From: Mesorhizobium sp. WSM4904
Lineage (GTDB): Bacteria > Pseudomonadota > Alphaproteobacteria > Rhizobiales > Rhizobiaceae
Length of the DNA: 64,000 nucleotides
Assembly: GCF_029674545.1 (NCBI RefSeq)
Contig: NZ_CP121354.1
Coordinates: 3,667,001-3,731,000 of the forward strand
Reading direction: 5' to 3'
Part shown: positions 27,766 to 35,894 of the stretch, piece after piece
Numbering within the stretch: the stretch's first letter is position 1
Layout: each line of letters opens with the position of its first letter
Translations under genes and position numbers: made by a program
Notes under the pieces: model-generated
The model's input: the letters and a program-made list of their open reading frames with translations, nothing else
The model's database searches: none
Told to the model about the DNA's origin: nothing

Positions 27766-28060
27766 TTTCTTTCCCGCCAGCCTTGACCAGAGCGACCAGC
27801 CGCTCGCGGTCATATTTCGCGTCGAGTTCCTGATAGGCCTTCTCGACCTCGGCCTCGATGTCGTCGCCGACCGGAACCGGATCGGCCTTGCGCCATTCGG
27901 CCAGATAATCGTCGGTGCCGCCGGCCCCGGTGCGCATGGCGCACATGTCGATCGCCTCGGTGAAGCGCAGCGGCAATTCGCGCTTGGCGCTCTGCCGGCC
28001 CTTCTTGACGATGACCTGCGCAGGGATGTCGCGCCAATAGACGACGATCAGATCGGCCAT
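27758..28060 (-). CDS. 'Virulence factor' family protein (unknown function)
   Basis: 100 residues: MADLIVVYWRDIPAQVIVKKGRQSAKRELPLRFTEAIDMCAMRTGAGGTDDYLAEWRK.... This matches the small conserved family named 'virulence factor' (PF13769), which has no proven biochemical role. The family repeatedly sits next to MTHFR, the MTHFR C-terminal domain and corrinoid methyltransferase genes in Rhizobiales and Rhodobacterales, so a link to methyl transfer is inferred from neighbourhood. First gene of the minus-strand operon running to the reductase. Cytoplasmic, no membrane segment. Confidence 0.75.
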   Translation of the reverse strand: MADLIVVYWRDIPAQVIVKKGRQSAKRELPLRFTEAIDMCAMRTGAGGTDDYLAEWRKADPVPVGDDIEAEVEKAYQELDAKYDRERLVALVKAGGKENV

Positions 28061-28194
28061 GAATTCTCAACTCCTCGATGTTGGGAGCATTGCCGCATGC
28101 GCCCTTGGGCCGCTTGTTATGGGACGACGCGCGCGCCTTCAAAAGCGACGCTGTCGATGACGCAAAGCGAACGCTGGAAGCCGCAGCCGGCTGA

Positions 28195-28977
28195 CTACCA
28201 GACGCGCTTCGTCAGGCCGGTCCAGAGATAGAACCAGATTGTCGGGTGAAACCACTGCTTCGAGGGCAGGCCGGGATTGATCGTCGCGAGCTTTCCGGCC
28301 AGCGCGTCGCTGACCGTCTCGACGCAGACGTCGCGCGAAAACGCGGCCTGCCTCAGCGCGTAGCTGGCGATGGTGTCGCCATGTTTCGGCTTGCCGCGCG
28401 CCTGCTTCAGCACGCCGCCGGTGTCGACGCCGGCATCGACCAGATGCACGGTGGTGCCGAAATTCCCTTGATCGCCGGAGGCAAGCGCCCAGTATCCGCC
28501 ATTCATGCCGCGATATTTCGGCGCGATGCCGGCATGGTAGTTGAGCACCGGGCAGGGCATCTTCGCGAGCGTGTCTTTCGACAGCAGCCGGCAGCCGGCG
28601 AGCAGCACGACGCCCGGCTTGAGGTTTGCAATTTCTTTAAGGCATTCCGGCCCGTTGGCCGATGGGACATGGATGATCGCCTGCCCGGGGCGAGGCTCTG
28701 TCTCGAGCTTCTCCTCGGCTATCAGGCGCGCCGCATGGCCGGCGAGGAACCGCTTGCCGAGCCTGGTCAGCACCATGGTGCCCAGCTGGCCGATAGCGGA
28801 GACCCAGCCCTGGCGGCGGGCGCGGCCGAGCAGCAAACGTTTTTTGGATTCAGGGGTTTCGAGGATGACGCGGACGGGGCCGACGCGATCGGCGATGGCG
28901 TTGACGATCGCCCAGATATGCGGGCCGCCCTCGGTGACGACCACGATCGGTCGCGGACTGGATTCCGACGCTGCCAT
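28195..28977 (-). CDS. Formyltransferase-domain protein
   Basis: 260 residues. The C-terminal half has the formyltransferase core: VVLLAGCRLLSKDTLAKMPCPVLNYHAGIAPKYRGMNGGYWAL...GTTVHLVDAGVDTGGVLKQ. The catalytic N...H...D arrangement (Asn in LNYHAG, the His next to it, Asp in VDAGVDTG) is as in methionyl-tRNA formyltransferase and GAR transformylase. Acceptor unknown; sugar-nucleotide amines are common for stand-alone proteins of this type. ATG 28977 has a GAGGGGG sequence 8 bases upstream; GTG 28986 is the alternative. Adjacent to the folate genes but separated by 134 bases, so coregulation is uncertain. Confidence 0.75.
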   Translation of the reverse strand: MAASESSPRPIVVVTEGGPHIWAIVNAIADRVGPVRVILETPESKKRLLLGRARRQGWVSAIGQLGTMVLTRLGKRFLAGHAARLIAEEKLETEPRPGQAIIHVPSANGPECLKEIANLKPGVVLLAGCRLLSKDTLAKMPCPVLNYHAGIAPKYRGMNGGYWALASGDQGNFGTTVHLVDAGVDTGGVLKQARGKPKHGDTIASYALRQAAFSRDVCVETVSDALAGKLATINPGLPSKQWFHPTIWFYLWTGLTKRVW

Positions 28978-29040
28978 GGCAAGCACCCCCTCTCAAGTCG
29001 GGCGCATGCTAGTGCGAGCGGGTTAACCCTTGGTGAGCCG

Positions 29041-29616
29041 TCAGCGCTTGAATTCCATGATGTCGAGCTTCGATTCGTAGTAGGGCGCGGGGAATTCGAT
29101 ACGCCATTCGGTGGCGCTGTTGCGGAAGGCGTAGCCGACCTGGTCGCTTTCGGGACCGCTGCCATAGGGCTTGGCCTTGTCGTCATTGACCGAGAACGAG
29201 CCGAGATAGATGGCGCGCTTCTCGCCATCGTCGAAGAAGCGGCCGGCGGTGCGCTGCGAGCCGCTGATCTTTTGCAGCCGCCAGCCGGAGCCGTCGTCGG
29301 TCACCTTGCATTTGAACCAGCCATAGATGACGAGCGGGCTCAGGCCGCCGGCCTTGATGGTGCGGCATTTCCAATTGCCGGTCAGGTCCTTGTCGGAGAA
29401 AGCGACCAGCGGCTTGGCGAGCAACAGGTCGAGTTGCTTGACCTCGACCGGATTGCCGGCCTTCGCTTCCTCGAGGGCCGCCTTCCGCGTCTCGCCATAT
29501 TTGTCGAGCCGCGCCTTGTCGGCGGCGGTGATCAGCTTCTGCACCTCGCCGTCGGCATGGGCCGGCAGGGCAAAGCCGATGAGGCAAAGGGCGGCAAGCA
29601 GCAGGCGAGGGGTCAT
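29041..29616 (-). CDS. DUF4893-type exported protein
   Basis: 191 residues. Signal peptide MTPRLLLAALCLIGFALPAHA (cleavage about 21). The mature part has LTGNWKCRTIKAGGLSPLVIYGWFKCKVTDDGSGWRLQKISGSQRTAGRF, characteristic of the DUF4893 family. Two cysteines in that block may be disulfide-bonded. Function unknown. ATG 29616 is preferred over the 17-codon longer frame because it starts the signal peptide. Divergent from the epimerase gene at 29737. Confidence 0.78.
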   Translation of the reverse strand: MTPRLLLAALCLIGFALPAHADGEVQKLITAADKARLDKYGETRKAALEEAKAGNPVEVKQLDLLLAKPLVAFSDKDLTGNWKCRTIKAGGLSPLVIYGWFKCKVTDDGSGWRLQKISGSQRTAGRFFDDGEKRAIYLGSFSVNDDKAKPYGSGPESDQVGYAFRNSATEWRIEFPAPYYESKLDIMEFKR

Positions 29617-29736
29617 GGATGGTTCCCGGATCGGAGGCTGGAATAGCGGTTTCTCGGTCTGGCGCACAACTTACCCGTTCGCCGATCGTTGTCATCCGTG
29701 CTTAACAGCGTGACGTCGGAAATGACGGTTTGATCG

Positions 29737-30651
29737 ATGCGTATCTTGCTCACAGGATCATCGGGCTGGCTGGGCAGCGCGCTGGCGCCGAGGCTGCGCG
29801 GCCTTGGCCATCAGGTGATCGGCCTCGACCCGGTTGCGTCGTCGCAGACCGAGGTGGTCGGCTCGGTTGCCGATCGCGAGCTCGTGCTGAGGACCGTCGG
29901 CGAGAAGGGCATCGAGGCCATCGTCCATAGCGGCGCGCTGCACAAACCGAACATCGAGCGCTATGAGAATTCGGACTTCGTCGCGACGAACGTGCAAGGC
30001 ACGCTCAACCTGCTCGACGCGGCGGTGGCGCATGGAATCCAGCGTTTCGTCTTCACCTCGACGACATCGCTGATGATTTCACAGGCGATCCGCGCCGGCT
30101 TCCAGGGCGGCGCGCGCAAGGCCGCCTGGCTGACGGAGGAGATGTCGCCCGAGCCGCGCAACATCTACGGCGTCACGAAGCTTTCCGCGGAGCATCTCTG
30201 CCGCCTCTATCATATCGAGCACGGCCTGCCGGTGGTGGTGCTGCGTACGGCCCGCTTCTTTCCCGAAGCCGACGACATGGCGCATGCGATCGAGCAATCC
30301 GACGCCAACACCAAGGCCAACGAGCTGCTGTTCCGCCGGCTGACGGTAGAGGACGCGGCGGAAGCCCATGTCGCGGCGCTGGAGAAGGCGCCGAGCCTTG
30401 GCTTCGACATCTTCATCGTCTCGGCGCCGACACCGTTTCGGCCGCAGGATTGCGCCGAGCTGATCGCCGACGCGCCTTCCGCCGTGGCACGTTATTTTCC
30501 TGATTATCCCAGACTCTATGCGAGGAAAGGCTGGACGATGTTCTCCTCGATCGACCGCGTCTACGATCCGTCGCGAGCGAGGGACAAGCTGGGCTTCGTC
30601 TGCAAGACGAGCTTTGCCGATGTGCTGGCGGCGCTCGAAGCGGAGGCGTGA
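29737..30651 (+). CDS. NAD(P)-dependent epimerase/reductase (extended SDR)
   Basis: 304 residues. Rossmann motif TGSSGWLGSALAPRL at the N-terminus, FTSTTSLM with the catalytic Ser/Thr region, and YGVTKLSAEHL containing the Tyr-X3-Lys pair. The domain then continues to a substrate region (FRRLTVEDAAEAHVAAL) typical of nucleotide-sugar epimerases. Substrate unknown. Convergent with the DUF1638 gene, 5 bases apart. Confidence 0.8.
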   Translation: MRILLTGSSGWLGSALAPRLRGLGHQVIGLDPVASSQTEVVGSVADRELVLRTVGEKGIEAIVHSGALHKPNIERYENSDFVATNVQGTLNLLDAAVAHGIQRFVFTSTTSLMISQAIRAGFQGGARKAAWLTEEMSPEPRNIYGVTKLSAEHLCRLYHIEHGLPVVVLRTARFFPEADDMAHAIEQSDANTKANELLFRRLTVEDAAEAHVAALEKAPSLGFDIFIVSAPTPFRPQDCAELIADAPSAVARYFPDYPRLYARKGWTMFSSIDRVYDPSRARDKLGFVCKTSFADVLAALEAEA

Positions 30652-30656
30652 GGCCG

Positions 30657-31286
30657 TCAGGCGCCGGACGCCGCCCGCGCCAGTTCGCCGGTCAGATCTC
30701 CATAGCCGGTCGAGCGGCGCTCATAGGCGAGGCCGAGCAGGGCAGCGGCTTTCTCGGCAACCTTGTCGAGCTCCGGATCGTCGGTCTGGGCGAGATAGAT
30801 CAGCTTCTCGTAATTGCCGAAATAGTCCTTGATCAGCTCGGGATGCCGGTCGAGGCCGAGCGGCTTGATGAAGAAGGCATCGAACTGGCGGCAGAGGAAG
30901 TCGGTCATGTAGAACGACATCATGTCGCCGTCGGCGACCTTCGCATAGGCGTCCATGCCTTGGTAGAAGGCAAAGCAGTGCGGGCCGGCCATGCGCTCGA
31001 CGCCGTGCTTTGCGATCACGCGGTCGAGCAAGCCGCCGGTGCCGCAGTCGGCATAGCCGACGAAGATATGCTGGTAGCCCTGCGCTTTGGCCTTCTCGAT
31101 CGCCTTGTCCATCGCTGGCGCGATGCGGTCCGGATAGAAGTGGAACTCGGCCGGCAGGCAGGTCAGTTCGAGATGATCGAGCTTTAGCTGTTGCTTGACG
31201 GCCAAAATTTCGCGCGCAATCATCCCGCAGGCGATGACGAGCAGCCTGTCCGTTTGATTCGGTTCCGTTTTTTGCGTTTTGACCAA
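30657..31286 (-). CDS. DUF1638 domain protein (corrinoid-methyltransferase neighbourhood)
   Basis: 209 residues. VIACGMIAREILAVKQQLKLDHLELTCLPAEFHFYPDRIAPAM, FVGYADCGTGGLLDRVI and GPHCFAFYQGMDAY are the conserved blocks of DUF1638. The family has invariant Cys and His residues (CG, LPAELH-like, DCGTGG, HCY/F) that could bind a metal or small thiol; no activity is proven. Members are nearly always encoded next to MttB-like and corrinoid proteins. Here the corrinoid-protein gene follows on the same strand after a 45-codon lipoprotein gene on the other. Confidence 0.8.
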   Translation of the reverse strand: MVKTQKTEPNQTDRLLVIACGMIAREILAVKQQLKLDHLELTCLPAEFHFYPDRIAPAMDKAIEKAKAQGYQHIFVGYADCGTGGLLDRVIAKHGVERMAGPHCFAFYQGMDAYAKVADGDMMSFYMTDFLCRQFDAFFIKPLGLDRHPELIKDYFGNYEKLIYLAQTDDPELDKVAEKAAALLGLAYERRSTGYGDLTGELARAASGA

Positions 31287-31338
31287 GTCTGACCGGCTTT
31301 CGCTGCGGGGCTAATATCTGTCGAGGGAGACACCGTTC

Positions 31339-31476
31339 ATGAAACTGCTACGCATCGCGCCGATGGCCATCCTTGCCTGCGCGCTTGCACTCACCGCCTG
31401 CGCCAACACCATTCGGGGCGTCGGCAAGGATGTCAAATCGACGGCAAGGGCGGTCAAGGACACTGTCGCCAACTGA
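31339..31476 (+). CDS. Entericidin-family small lipoprotein
   Basis: 45 residues, too short for standard ORF cut-offs: MKLLRIAPMAILACALALTAC then ANTIRGVGKDVKSTARAVKDTVAN. A lipobox LTAC at the end of the signal peptide places a lipidated Cys at position 21, and 'NT.RG.G.D.......' is the entericidin EcnA/B signature. Outer-membrane-anchored, stress or stationary-phase associated in known members. AGGGAGA precedes the ATG and a strong terminator follows. Confidence 0.85.
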   Translation: MKLLRIAPMAILACALALTACANTIRGVGKDVKSTARAVKDTVAN

Positions 31477-31503
31477 TCGGCAGCCTTTCCATCATCTGGG
31501 AAC

Positions 31504-31536
31504 AAAAAAGCCGCGCTGCAAGGCGCGGCTTTTTTC
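31504..31536. terminator. Bidirectional intrinsic terminator
   Basis: AAAAAAGCCGCGC, TGCAAG loop, GCGCGGCTTTTTT: symmetrical A and U tracts serve both the lipoprotein gene (+) and the corrinoid-protein gene (-). Confidence 0.92.
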
Positions 31537-31557
31537 GATCCATCCTGATGCCTTGGG

Positions 31558-32256
31558 TCAGGCAGAAGCGCGCACGTTGTGCTTGCGCTTCATGAAGTCC
31601 TTGGCGGTCTCGACCGCCACGGCCGCGTCGCGGCAGTAGGCGTCGGCGCCGACGGCCTTGCCGAACTCCTCGTTGAGCGGGGCGCCGCCGACCAGCACGA
31701 CATAGTCGTCGCGGATTCCCTTTTCCTTCATCGTGTCGATGACGACCTTCATGTAGGGCATGGTGGTGGTGAGCAGCGCCGACATGCCGATGATGTCGGG
31801 CTGATGCTGCTCGATCGCGTCCAGATATTTCTCGACCGCGTTGTTGATGCCGAGATCGATGACGTCGAAGCCGGCGCCTTCCATCATCATGCCGACGAGG
31901 TTCTTGCCGATGTCGTGGATGTCGCCCTTGACGGTGCCGATCACCATCTTGCCCTGCTTGGGCGCGCCCGTGGCAGCAAGCAGCGGGCGCAGGATGGCCA
32001 TGCCGGCCTTCATGGCGTTGGCCGAGAGCAGCACTTCCGGAACGAACAGGATGCCGTCGCGGAAATCCTCGCCGACGATGCGCATGCCTTCGACCAGGGC
32101 TTCGGTCAGCACCGTATAGGGCTGCCAGCCGCGCTCTAGAAGGATATGCGTGCCTTCCTCGATCTCTTCCTTCAGCCCGTCATAGAGGTCGTCGTGCATC
32201 TGCTGCACGAGTTCCTCGTCGGAAAGCTCGGAAAGGATGATCTCGTCGTCGGACAT
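31558..32256 (-). CDS. Corrinoid (B12)-binding methyltransferase protein
   Basis: 232 residues: a four-helix cap domain (about 10-95) and a Rossmann-like B12 domain with the axial-ligand motif DXHXXG as GDIHDIGKN (His114), followed by SALLTTTM and VGGAPL. It carries the methyl group on cobalt between methyl donors (MttB-like proteins, methyl-THF transferase) and acceptors (THF or homocysteine). The first 35 residues are strongly acidic (MSDDE, SDEE, DD, KEEIEE), a likely docking surface for partners that carry Arg-rich tails. ATG 32256 chosen over the 20-codon longer frame because family proteins begin near here. Divergent from the MttB-like gene at 32527. Confidence 0.92.
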   Translation of the reverse strand: MSDDEIILSELSDEELVQQMHDDLYDGLKEEIEEGTHILLERGWQPYTVLTEALVEGMRIVGEDFRDGILFVPEVLLSANAMKAGMAILRPLLAATGAPKQGKMVIGTVKGDIHDIGKNLVGMMMEGAGFDVIDLGINNAVEKYLDAIEQHQPDIIGMSALLTTTMPYMKVVIDTMKEKGIRDDYVVLVGGAPLNEEFGKAVGADAYCRDAAVAVETAKDFMKRKHNVRASA

Positions 32257-32351
32257 TTTTTCTCGGGCTCCTTGCTGCTCGGAATGCTTGCTGCAGCTTA
32301 TAAATCGATGCGCCAATACCTAACCCGCGAGGGCAAGGTAGCCATAGCTGA

Positions 32352-32423
32352 TTTGCGACTTCCCGCAAAAGGAAAGCGACTGAAAAGTTGGCGCTTTTCT
32401 TGTCGATTTTGCGACAGGCGTTG
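32352..32423. promoter_or_regulatory. Inverted-repeat regulatory region between corrinoid and MttB genes
   Basis: Within the 270-base divergent spacer are TTTGCG-ACTTCC-CGCAAA (32352-32369) and TTGTCG-ATTTTG-CGACAG (about 32400-32417). Both reuse the TTTGCGAC/GTCGCAAA half-sites found as a perfect palindrome upstream of the GlxA-family gene at 19316. Could be the control site for both divergent genes; unproven. Confidence 0.4.
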
Positions 32424-32526
32424 GCGCTGGCGGGCCGTTTCCAGTAGGGTGCATGGCTACGATCCGGCAAGAAGCGGCGACAAACCGGCCGCGAGCCAAT
32501 TCAGGTCAAATCTAGGATGGACGATC

Positions 32527-34101
32527 ATGAGCGATAACGCGTCAGTCGAGCAGGAAGCGTCGGGCGGAAGACGCGGACGCGGCGCCAGCGGCGGCGCGGC
32601 GGCCAGACGCGCGGCACGCGCCGGCGGCGGCCCGGGCACCCAGCTCACTTATATCAAGCGCAAGATCAACGTCTACGAGGTCCTCGACGAGGAAGGCCTG
32701 GCGCTGATCGAGAAGAACACCGACACCGTGCTGGAAGAAATCGGCATCATCTTCCGCGACGACGCCGAGGCGCTCGCACTGTGGAAAGAGGCCGGCGCCG
32801 ACGTGAAGGGCGAGCGCGTGCATTTCCCCAAGGGGCTCTGCCGCTCGCTCTTGAAGACCGCGCCCTCGATCTACACCCAGCATGCGCGCAACCCCGAGCG
32901 CTCGGTGCAAATCGGCGGCAAGGCGACTGTGTTCGCGCCGGTCTACGGCCCGCCCTTCGTGCGTGACCTCGACGGCAATCGCCGTTACGCCACACTCGAG
33001 GATTTCCAGAATTTCGTGAAGCTCGCCTATATGGCGCCGTCGATCCATCACTCGGGCGGCACGGTGTGCGAGCCGGTTGACGTGCCGGTCAACAAGCGAC
33101 ACCTGGATATGGTCTACAGCCACATCCGCTACTCGGACAAACCGTTCATGGGCTCGGTGACCGCGCCGGAACGCGCCGAGGACACGGTGGCGATGGCCAA
33201 GATCGTGTTCGGCGACGACTTCGTCGAGAACAACACCGTGCTGACTAGCCTGATCAACGCCAACTCGCCGATGGTGTTCGACGAGACGATGCTCGGCGCG
33301 CTGAAGGTCTATTCGCGCCATAACCAGGCCTGCATCGTCACGCCCTTCATCCTGGCCGGCGCCATGAGCCCGGTGACGGTCGCCGGAACGCTGACGCAGA
33401 TCCTGGCCGAGGTGCTGGCGGGCGCCTCATTCACGCAGCTGATCAGGCCCGGCGCGCCGGTGCTGTTCGGCACGTTCGCCTCGTCGATCTCGATGCAGTC
33501 CGGCGCGCCGACCTTCGGTACGCCGGAGCCGTCGCTGGTCTCCTACGGCGCGGCGCAGCTCGCCCGCCGGCTCGGCCTGCCGTTCCGCACCGGCGGCTCG
33601 CTCTGCGCCTCGAAGATCCCGGATGCGCAGGCGGCGTATGAGAGCGCCAACACACTGAACTCGACGATCCTTGCCGGCACCAATTTCGTGCTGCATTCGG
33701 CAGGCTGGCTCGAGGGCGGTTTGGCCTCCTGCTACGAAAAATTCATGATGGACATCGACCAGCTCGGCATGACCCAAAAATTCTCCGAAGGCGTCGACCT
33801 GTCGGAGAATGGTCAGGCGATGGATGCCATCCGCCAAGTCGGTCCAGGCAGCCACTACCTCGGCTGTGACCACACGCAGGCGAATTTCCAGACCGCCTTC
33901 TACCGGTCCAACATCGCCGACAACAATTCCTACGAGCAGTGGCTGGCCGAAGGCGAGAAGACGGCGCCGCAGCGCGCCAACGAGCTCGCCCGCCGCTGGC
34001 TGGAAAGCTACGAGGCTCCGCATCTCGATCCGGCGATCGACGAGGCGCTGAAAGACTTCATCGCCAAGAAGAAAGCCTCGATGGCCGACGCCTTCACTTG
34101 A
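32527..34101 (+). CDS. MttB-like trimethylamine/betaine:corrinoid methyltransferase, non-pyrrolysine (copy 1)
   Basis: 524 residues of the MttB (PF06253) barrel: FAPVYGPPFVRDLDGNRRYATLEDF, HLDMVYSHIRYSDKPFMGSVT, FILAGAMSPVTVAGTLTQ, SGAPTFGTPEPSL and HSAGWLEGGL. There is no internal amber codon, so it belongs to the non-Pyl branch, whose characterised members (MtgB, MtpB, MtcB) demethylate glycine betaine, proline betaine or carnitine onto a corrinoid protein. Residues 13-35 form a Gly/Arg/Ala-rich tail (GGRRGRGASGGAAARRAARA). ATG 32527 follows a weak AGGA; longer frames upstream are non-coding. The partner corrinoid gene is divergent; a two-cluster Fe-S protein gene follows. Confidence 0.9.
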   Translation: MSDNASVEQEASGGRRGRGASGGAAARRAARAGGGPGTQLTYIKRKINVYEVLDEEGLALIEKNTDTVLEEIGIIFRDDAEALALWKEAGADVKGERVHFPKGLCRSLLKTAPSIYTQHARNPERSVQIGGKATVFAPVYGPPFVRDLDGNRRYATLEDFQNFVKLAYMAPSIHHSGGTVCEPVDVPVNKRHLDMVYSHIRYSDKPFMGSVTAPERAEDTVAMAKIVFGDDFVENNTVLTSLINANSPMVFDETMLGALKVYSRHNQACIVTPFILAGAMSPVTVAGTLTQILAEVLAGASFTQLIRPGAPVLFGTFASSISMQSGAPTFGTPEPSLVSYGAAQLARRLGLPFRTGGSLCASKIPDAQAAYESANTLNSTILAGTNFVLHSAGWLEGGLASCYEKFMMDIDQLGMTQKFSEGVDLSENGQAMDAIRQVGPGSHYLGCDHTQANFQTAFYRSNIADNNSYEQWLAEGEKTAPQRANELARRWLESYEAPHLDPAIDEALKDFIAKKKASMADAFT

Positions 34102-34190
34102 AAGGAGCCCGAGTCAGGCCGGGCTAAAGTCGCCAACATCATCCACAAGGAAGTCTGGCGGAGCGCGTTCTCCGACCCGGACCGGAAGGG

Positions 34191-34880
34191 ATGATTCTTT
34201 CGCGCGGCACGATTGAAGGGGTCGCGGCCGCGCTTGCCGCCCATGGCCTGATCCCTCGCGGCGGCTTCCACTTCGCAAGCGACGAAGCCGCGCCTGCCGG
34301 GCTTTCGGGTGCGCCCGCAAAGTCCGCCCTCCTGGTCGGACAGGCGGGCGCCGCACCCTGGCCGCATTTCCAGCGCTGGCTCGAGGGGCAATCGCAACCC
34401 ATCGCCGATCCGCTCGACACGTGGTCGCGCGAAGTGATCGGCAGGGTCGCGCAACAGTTCGCCGCCCGCGCCGTGTCGCCCTCCGATCGGCCCTATCTGC
34501 CATTCCAGCAATGGGCGATGCGGGCCGAAGGGCTGAGGCCGTCGCCGCTCGGCATCCTCATGCATCCCAAATACGGGCTCTGGCATGCCTACCGCGGCGC
34601 GCTGCTGTTCGAGGAGGAGGTTTTCCTCCCCGAGCCTCACGAATCGATTCATCTTTGCGACACATGCCTCGAAAAACCCTGCATGAAATCCTGTCCGGTC
34701 GATGCCTATTCCGAGCAGGGTTTTGCCCATGATGCCTGTCTCGGCCATGTGCGTGGTCCCAGCGGCGAGCCTTGCCGCACCGGCGGCTGCCTGGACCGCA
34801 AAGCATGTCCCTACGGCACGGACTATCGCTATCCGCCGGAGGTTCAGGCCTTTCACATGGCAGCGTTTGCGCGCCTTTAG
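34191..34880 (+). CDS. Two-cluster 4Fe-4S ferredoxin-like protein
   Basis: 229 residues. The C-terminal third has eight cysteines in two sets: C156, C159, C164, C168 (CDTCLEKPCMKSCPV) and C183, C195, C200, C206 (ACLGHV...EPCRTGGC...ACPYG). That suggests two 4Fe-4S clusters arranged as in the QueG/ferredoxin fold. The first 130 residues have no recognised domain. The position 89 bases after the MttB-like gene suggests an electron carrier, possibly donating to the RamA-like activase; that is inference. The start has GGAAGGG abutting the ATG, an unusual spacing, so the true start may be slightly downstream. Confidence 0.72.
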   Translation: MILSRGTIEGVAAALAAHGLIPRGGFHFASDEAAPAGLSGAPAKSALLVGQAGAAPWPHFQRWLEGQSQPIADPLDTWSREVIGRVAQQFAARAVSPSDRPYLPFQQWAMRAEGLRPSPLGILMHPKYGLWHAYRGALLFEEEVFLPEPHESIHLCDTCLEKPCMKSCPVDAYSEQGFAHDACLGHVRGPSGEPCRTGGCLDRKACPYGTDYRYPPEVQAFHMAAFARL

Positions 34881-34983
34881 GATCAAAGCCGCCAGCACGA
34901 AATCTTGAACGGCGGGCTCCGGGATTGTCTTGCCGGAGCGCTCCAGCCGGATATCCATCCCGCGACCGTCGACGGAGAGCATC

Positions 34984-35715
34984 ATGGCCCGAAAAGACAT
35001 CGAGATCGAAACCGAGGACGGCAAGGCAAAGGCCCGGCTTTTCCGACCGGCTGCCACGGCCAGAGCCGGCGTCGTCCTCTACATGGATATTTTCGGTCCG
35101 CGCCCTGCTCTCGACGAGATGGCCGAACGCCTGGCGGGGCACGGCTATGGCGTGCTGGTGCCCGACTTGTTCTACCGCAGTGCGCCCTACGGACCGTTCG
35201 ATCCCAAGACCGCTTTTGGCGAGGAAAGGACGAAGGCTGAACTGACGGCGTTGAGAAGTGCGACGACGCAGGACATGACGACCAGTGACGGCGAGGCCTT
35301 CCTCGATGCTCTGGCGGCCGAAGGCTTTGCCGGACCTGTCGGCGTCGTCGGCTATTGCATGGGCGGCGCGCGGGCGTTGAACGCTGCGGCGGCTTATCGT
35401 GGCCGCATAGCCGCCGCAGCCAGCTTCCATGGCGGCAATCTGGCAAGCGACGCGCCCGACAGTCCGCACCTCAAAGCGGCGTCGATCAAGGCGCGCGTCT
35501 ATATCGGCGTCGCCGGCGTCGACGGCAGCTTTCCGCCGGAGCAGTCGGCGCGGCTGGCCGAGGCCTTGCGCGTGGCGGAGGTCGACCACGTGATCGAGAA
35601 CTATGTCGGTATGGCGCATGGCTGGTGCGTACCGGACCATGGCGTCTTCGACAAAGCCGGCGCCGAGCGGCACTGGAAGCGACTGACCACGTTCTTTGGT
35701 GAAACACTCGGATAG
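34984..35715 (+). CDS. Dienelactone hydrolase family protein
   Basis: 243 residues. Alpha/beta hydrolase with a Cys nucleophile elbow VGYCMGGARAL (GXCXGG), acid region VAGVDGSFPP and catalytic His in MAHGWCVP, all as in dienelactone hydrolases. Opens lactone or ester rings of aromatic-degradation intermediates in known members; the substrate here is unknown. ATG 34984 begins MARKDIEIETEDGK, the usual start of the family; the 18-codon upstream extension is rejected. Confidence 0.85.
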   Translation: MARKDIEIETEDGKAKARLFRPAATARAGVVLYMDIFGPRPALDEMAERLAGHGYGVLVPDLFYRSAPYGPFDPKTAFGEERTKAELTALRSATTQDMTTSDGEAFLDALAAEGFAGPVGVVGYCMGGARALNAAAAYRGRIAAAASFHGGNLASDAPDSPHLKAASIKARVYIGVAGVDGSFPPEQSARLAEALRVAEVDHVIENYVGMAHGWCVPDHGVFDKAGAERHWKRLTTFFGETLG

Positions 35716-35773
35716 GCTTCGCCTTCAGATTGCGAAGATGGCGCGCTTGGCGCGAACCTTCGGATGTTCGCCC

Positions 35774-35823
35774 TGCCCCTCATCCGTCCTCCGGACACCT
35801 TCTCCCCCTGATTGGCGGGAAGG
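35774..35823. repeat. Fragment of a rhizobial palindromic repeat
   Basis: CCCCTCATCCG...CCGGACACCTTCTCCCCC resembles the CTCCCC-rich palindromes that are scattered between rhizobial genes and that form the tandem repeat at 51163. The rest of the 35716-35894 gap shows nothing clear. Confidence 0.4.
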
Positions 35824-35894
35824 AAGTTATGCCTTCGCAAAAAAATCTTTCCATCGCCCCAAGGATTGGCCATTAGCCTTCGTCCAACAGGCAA

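Noticed and set aside
32527..34101. Possibility of a pyrrolysine-coding amber codon in the MttB-like genes
   Set aside because: Both MttB-like frames (also 51643-53220) are open without internal TAG, and no pylTSBCD genes are in the window.
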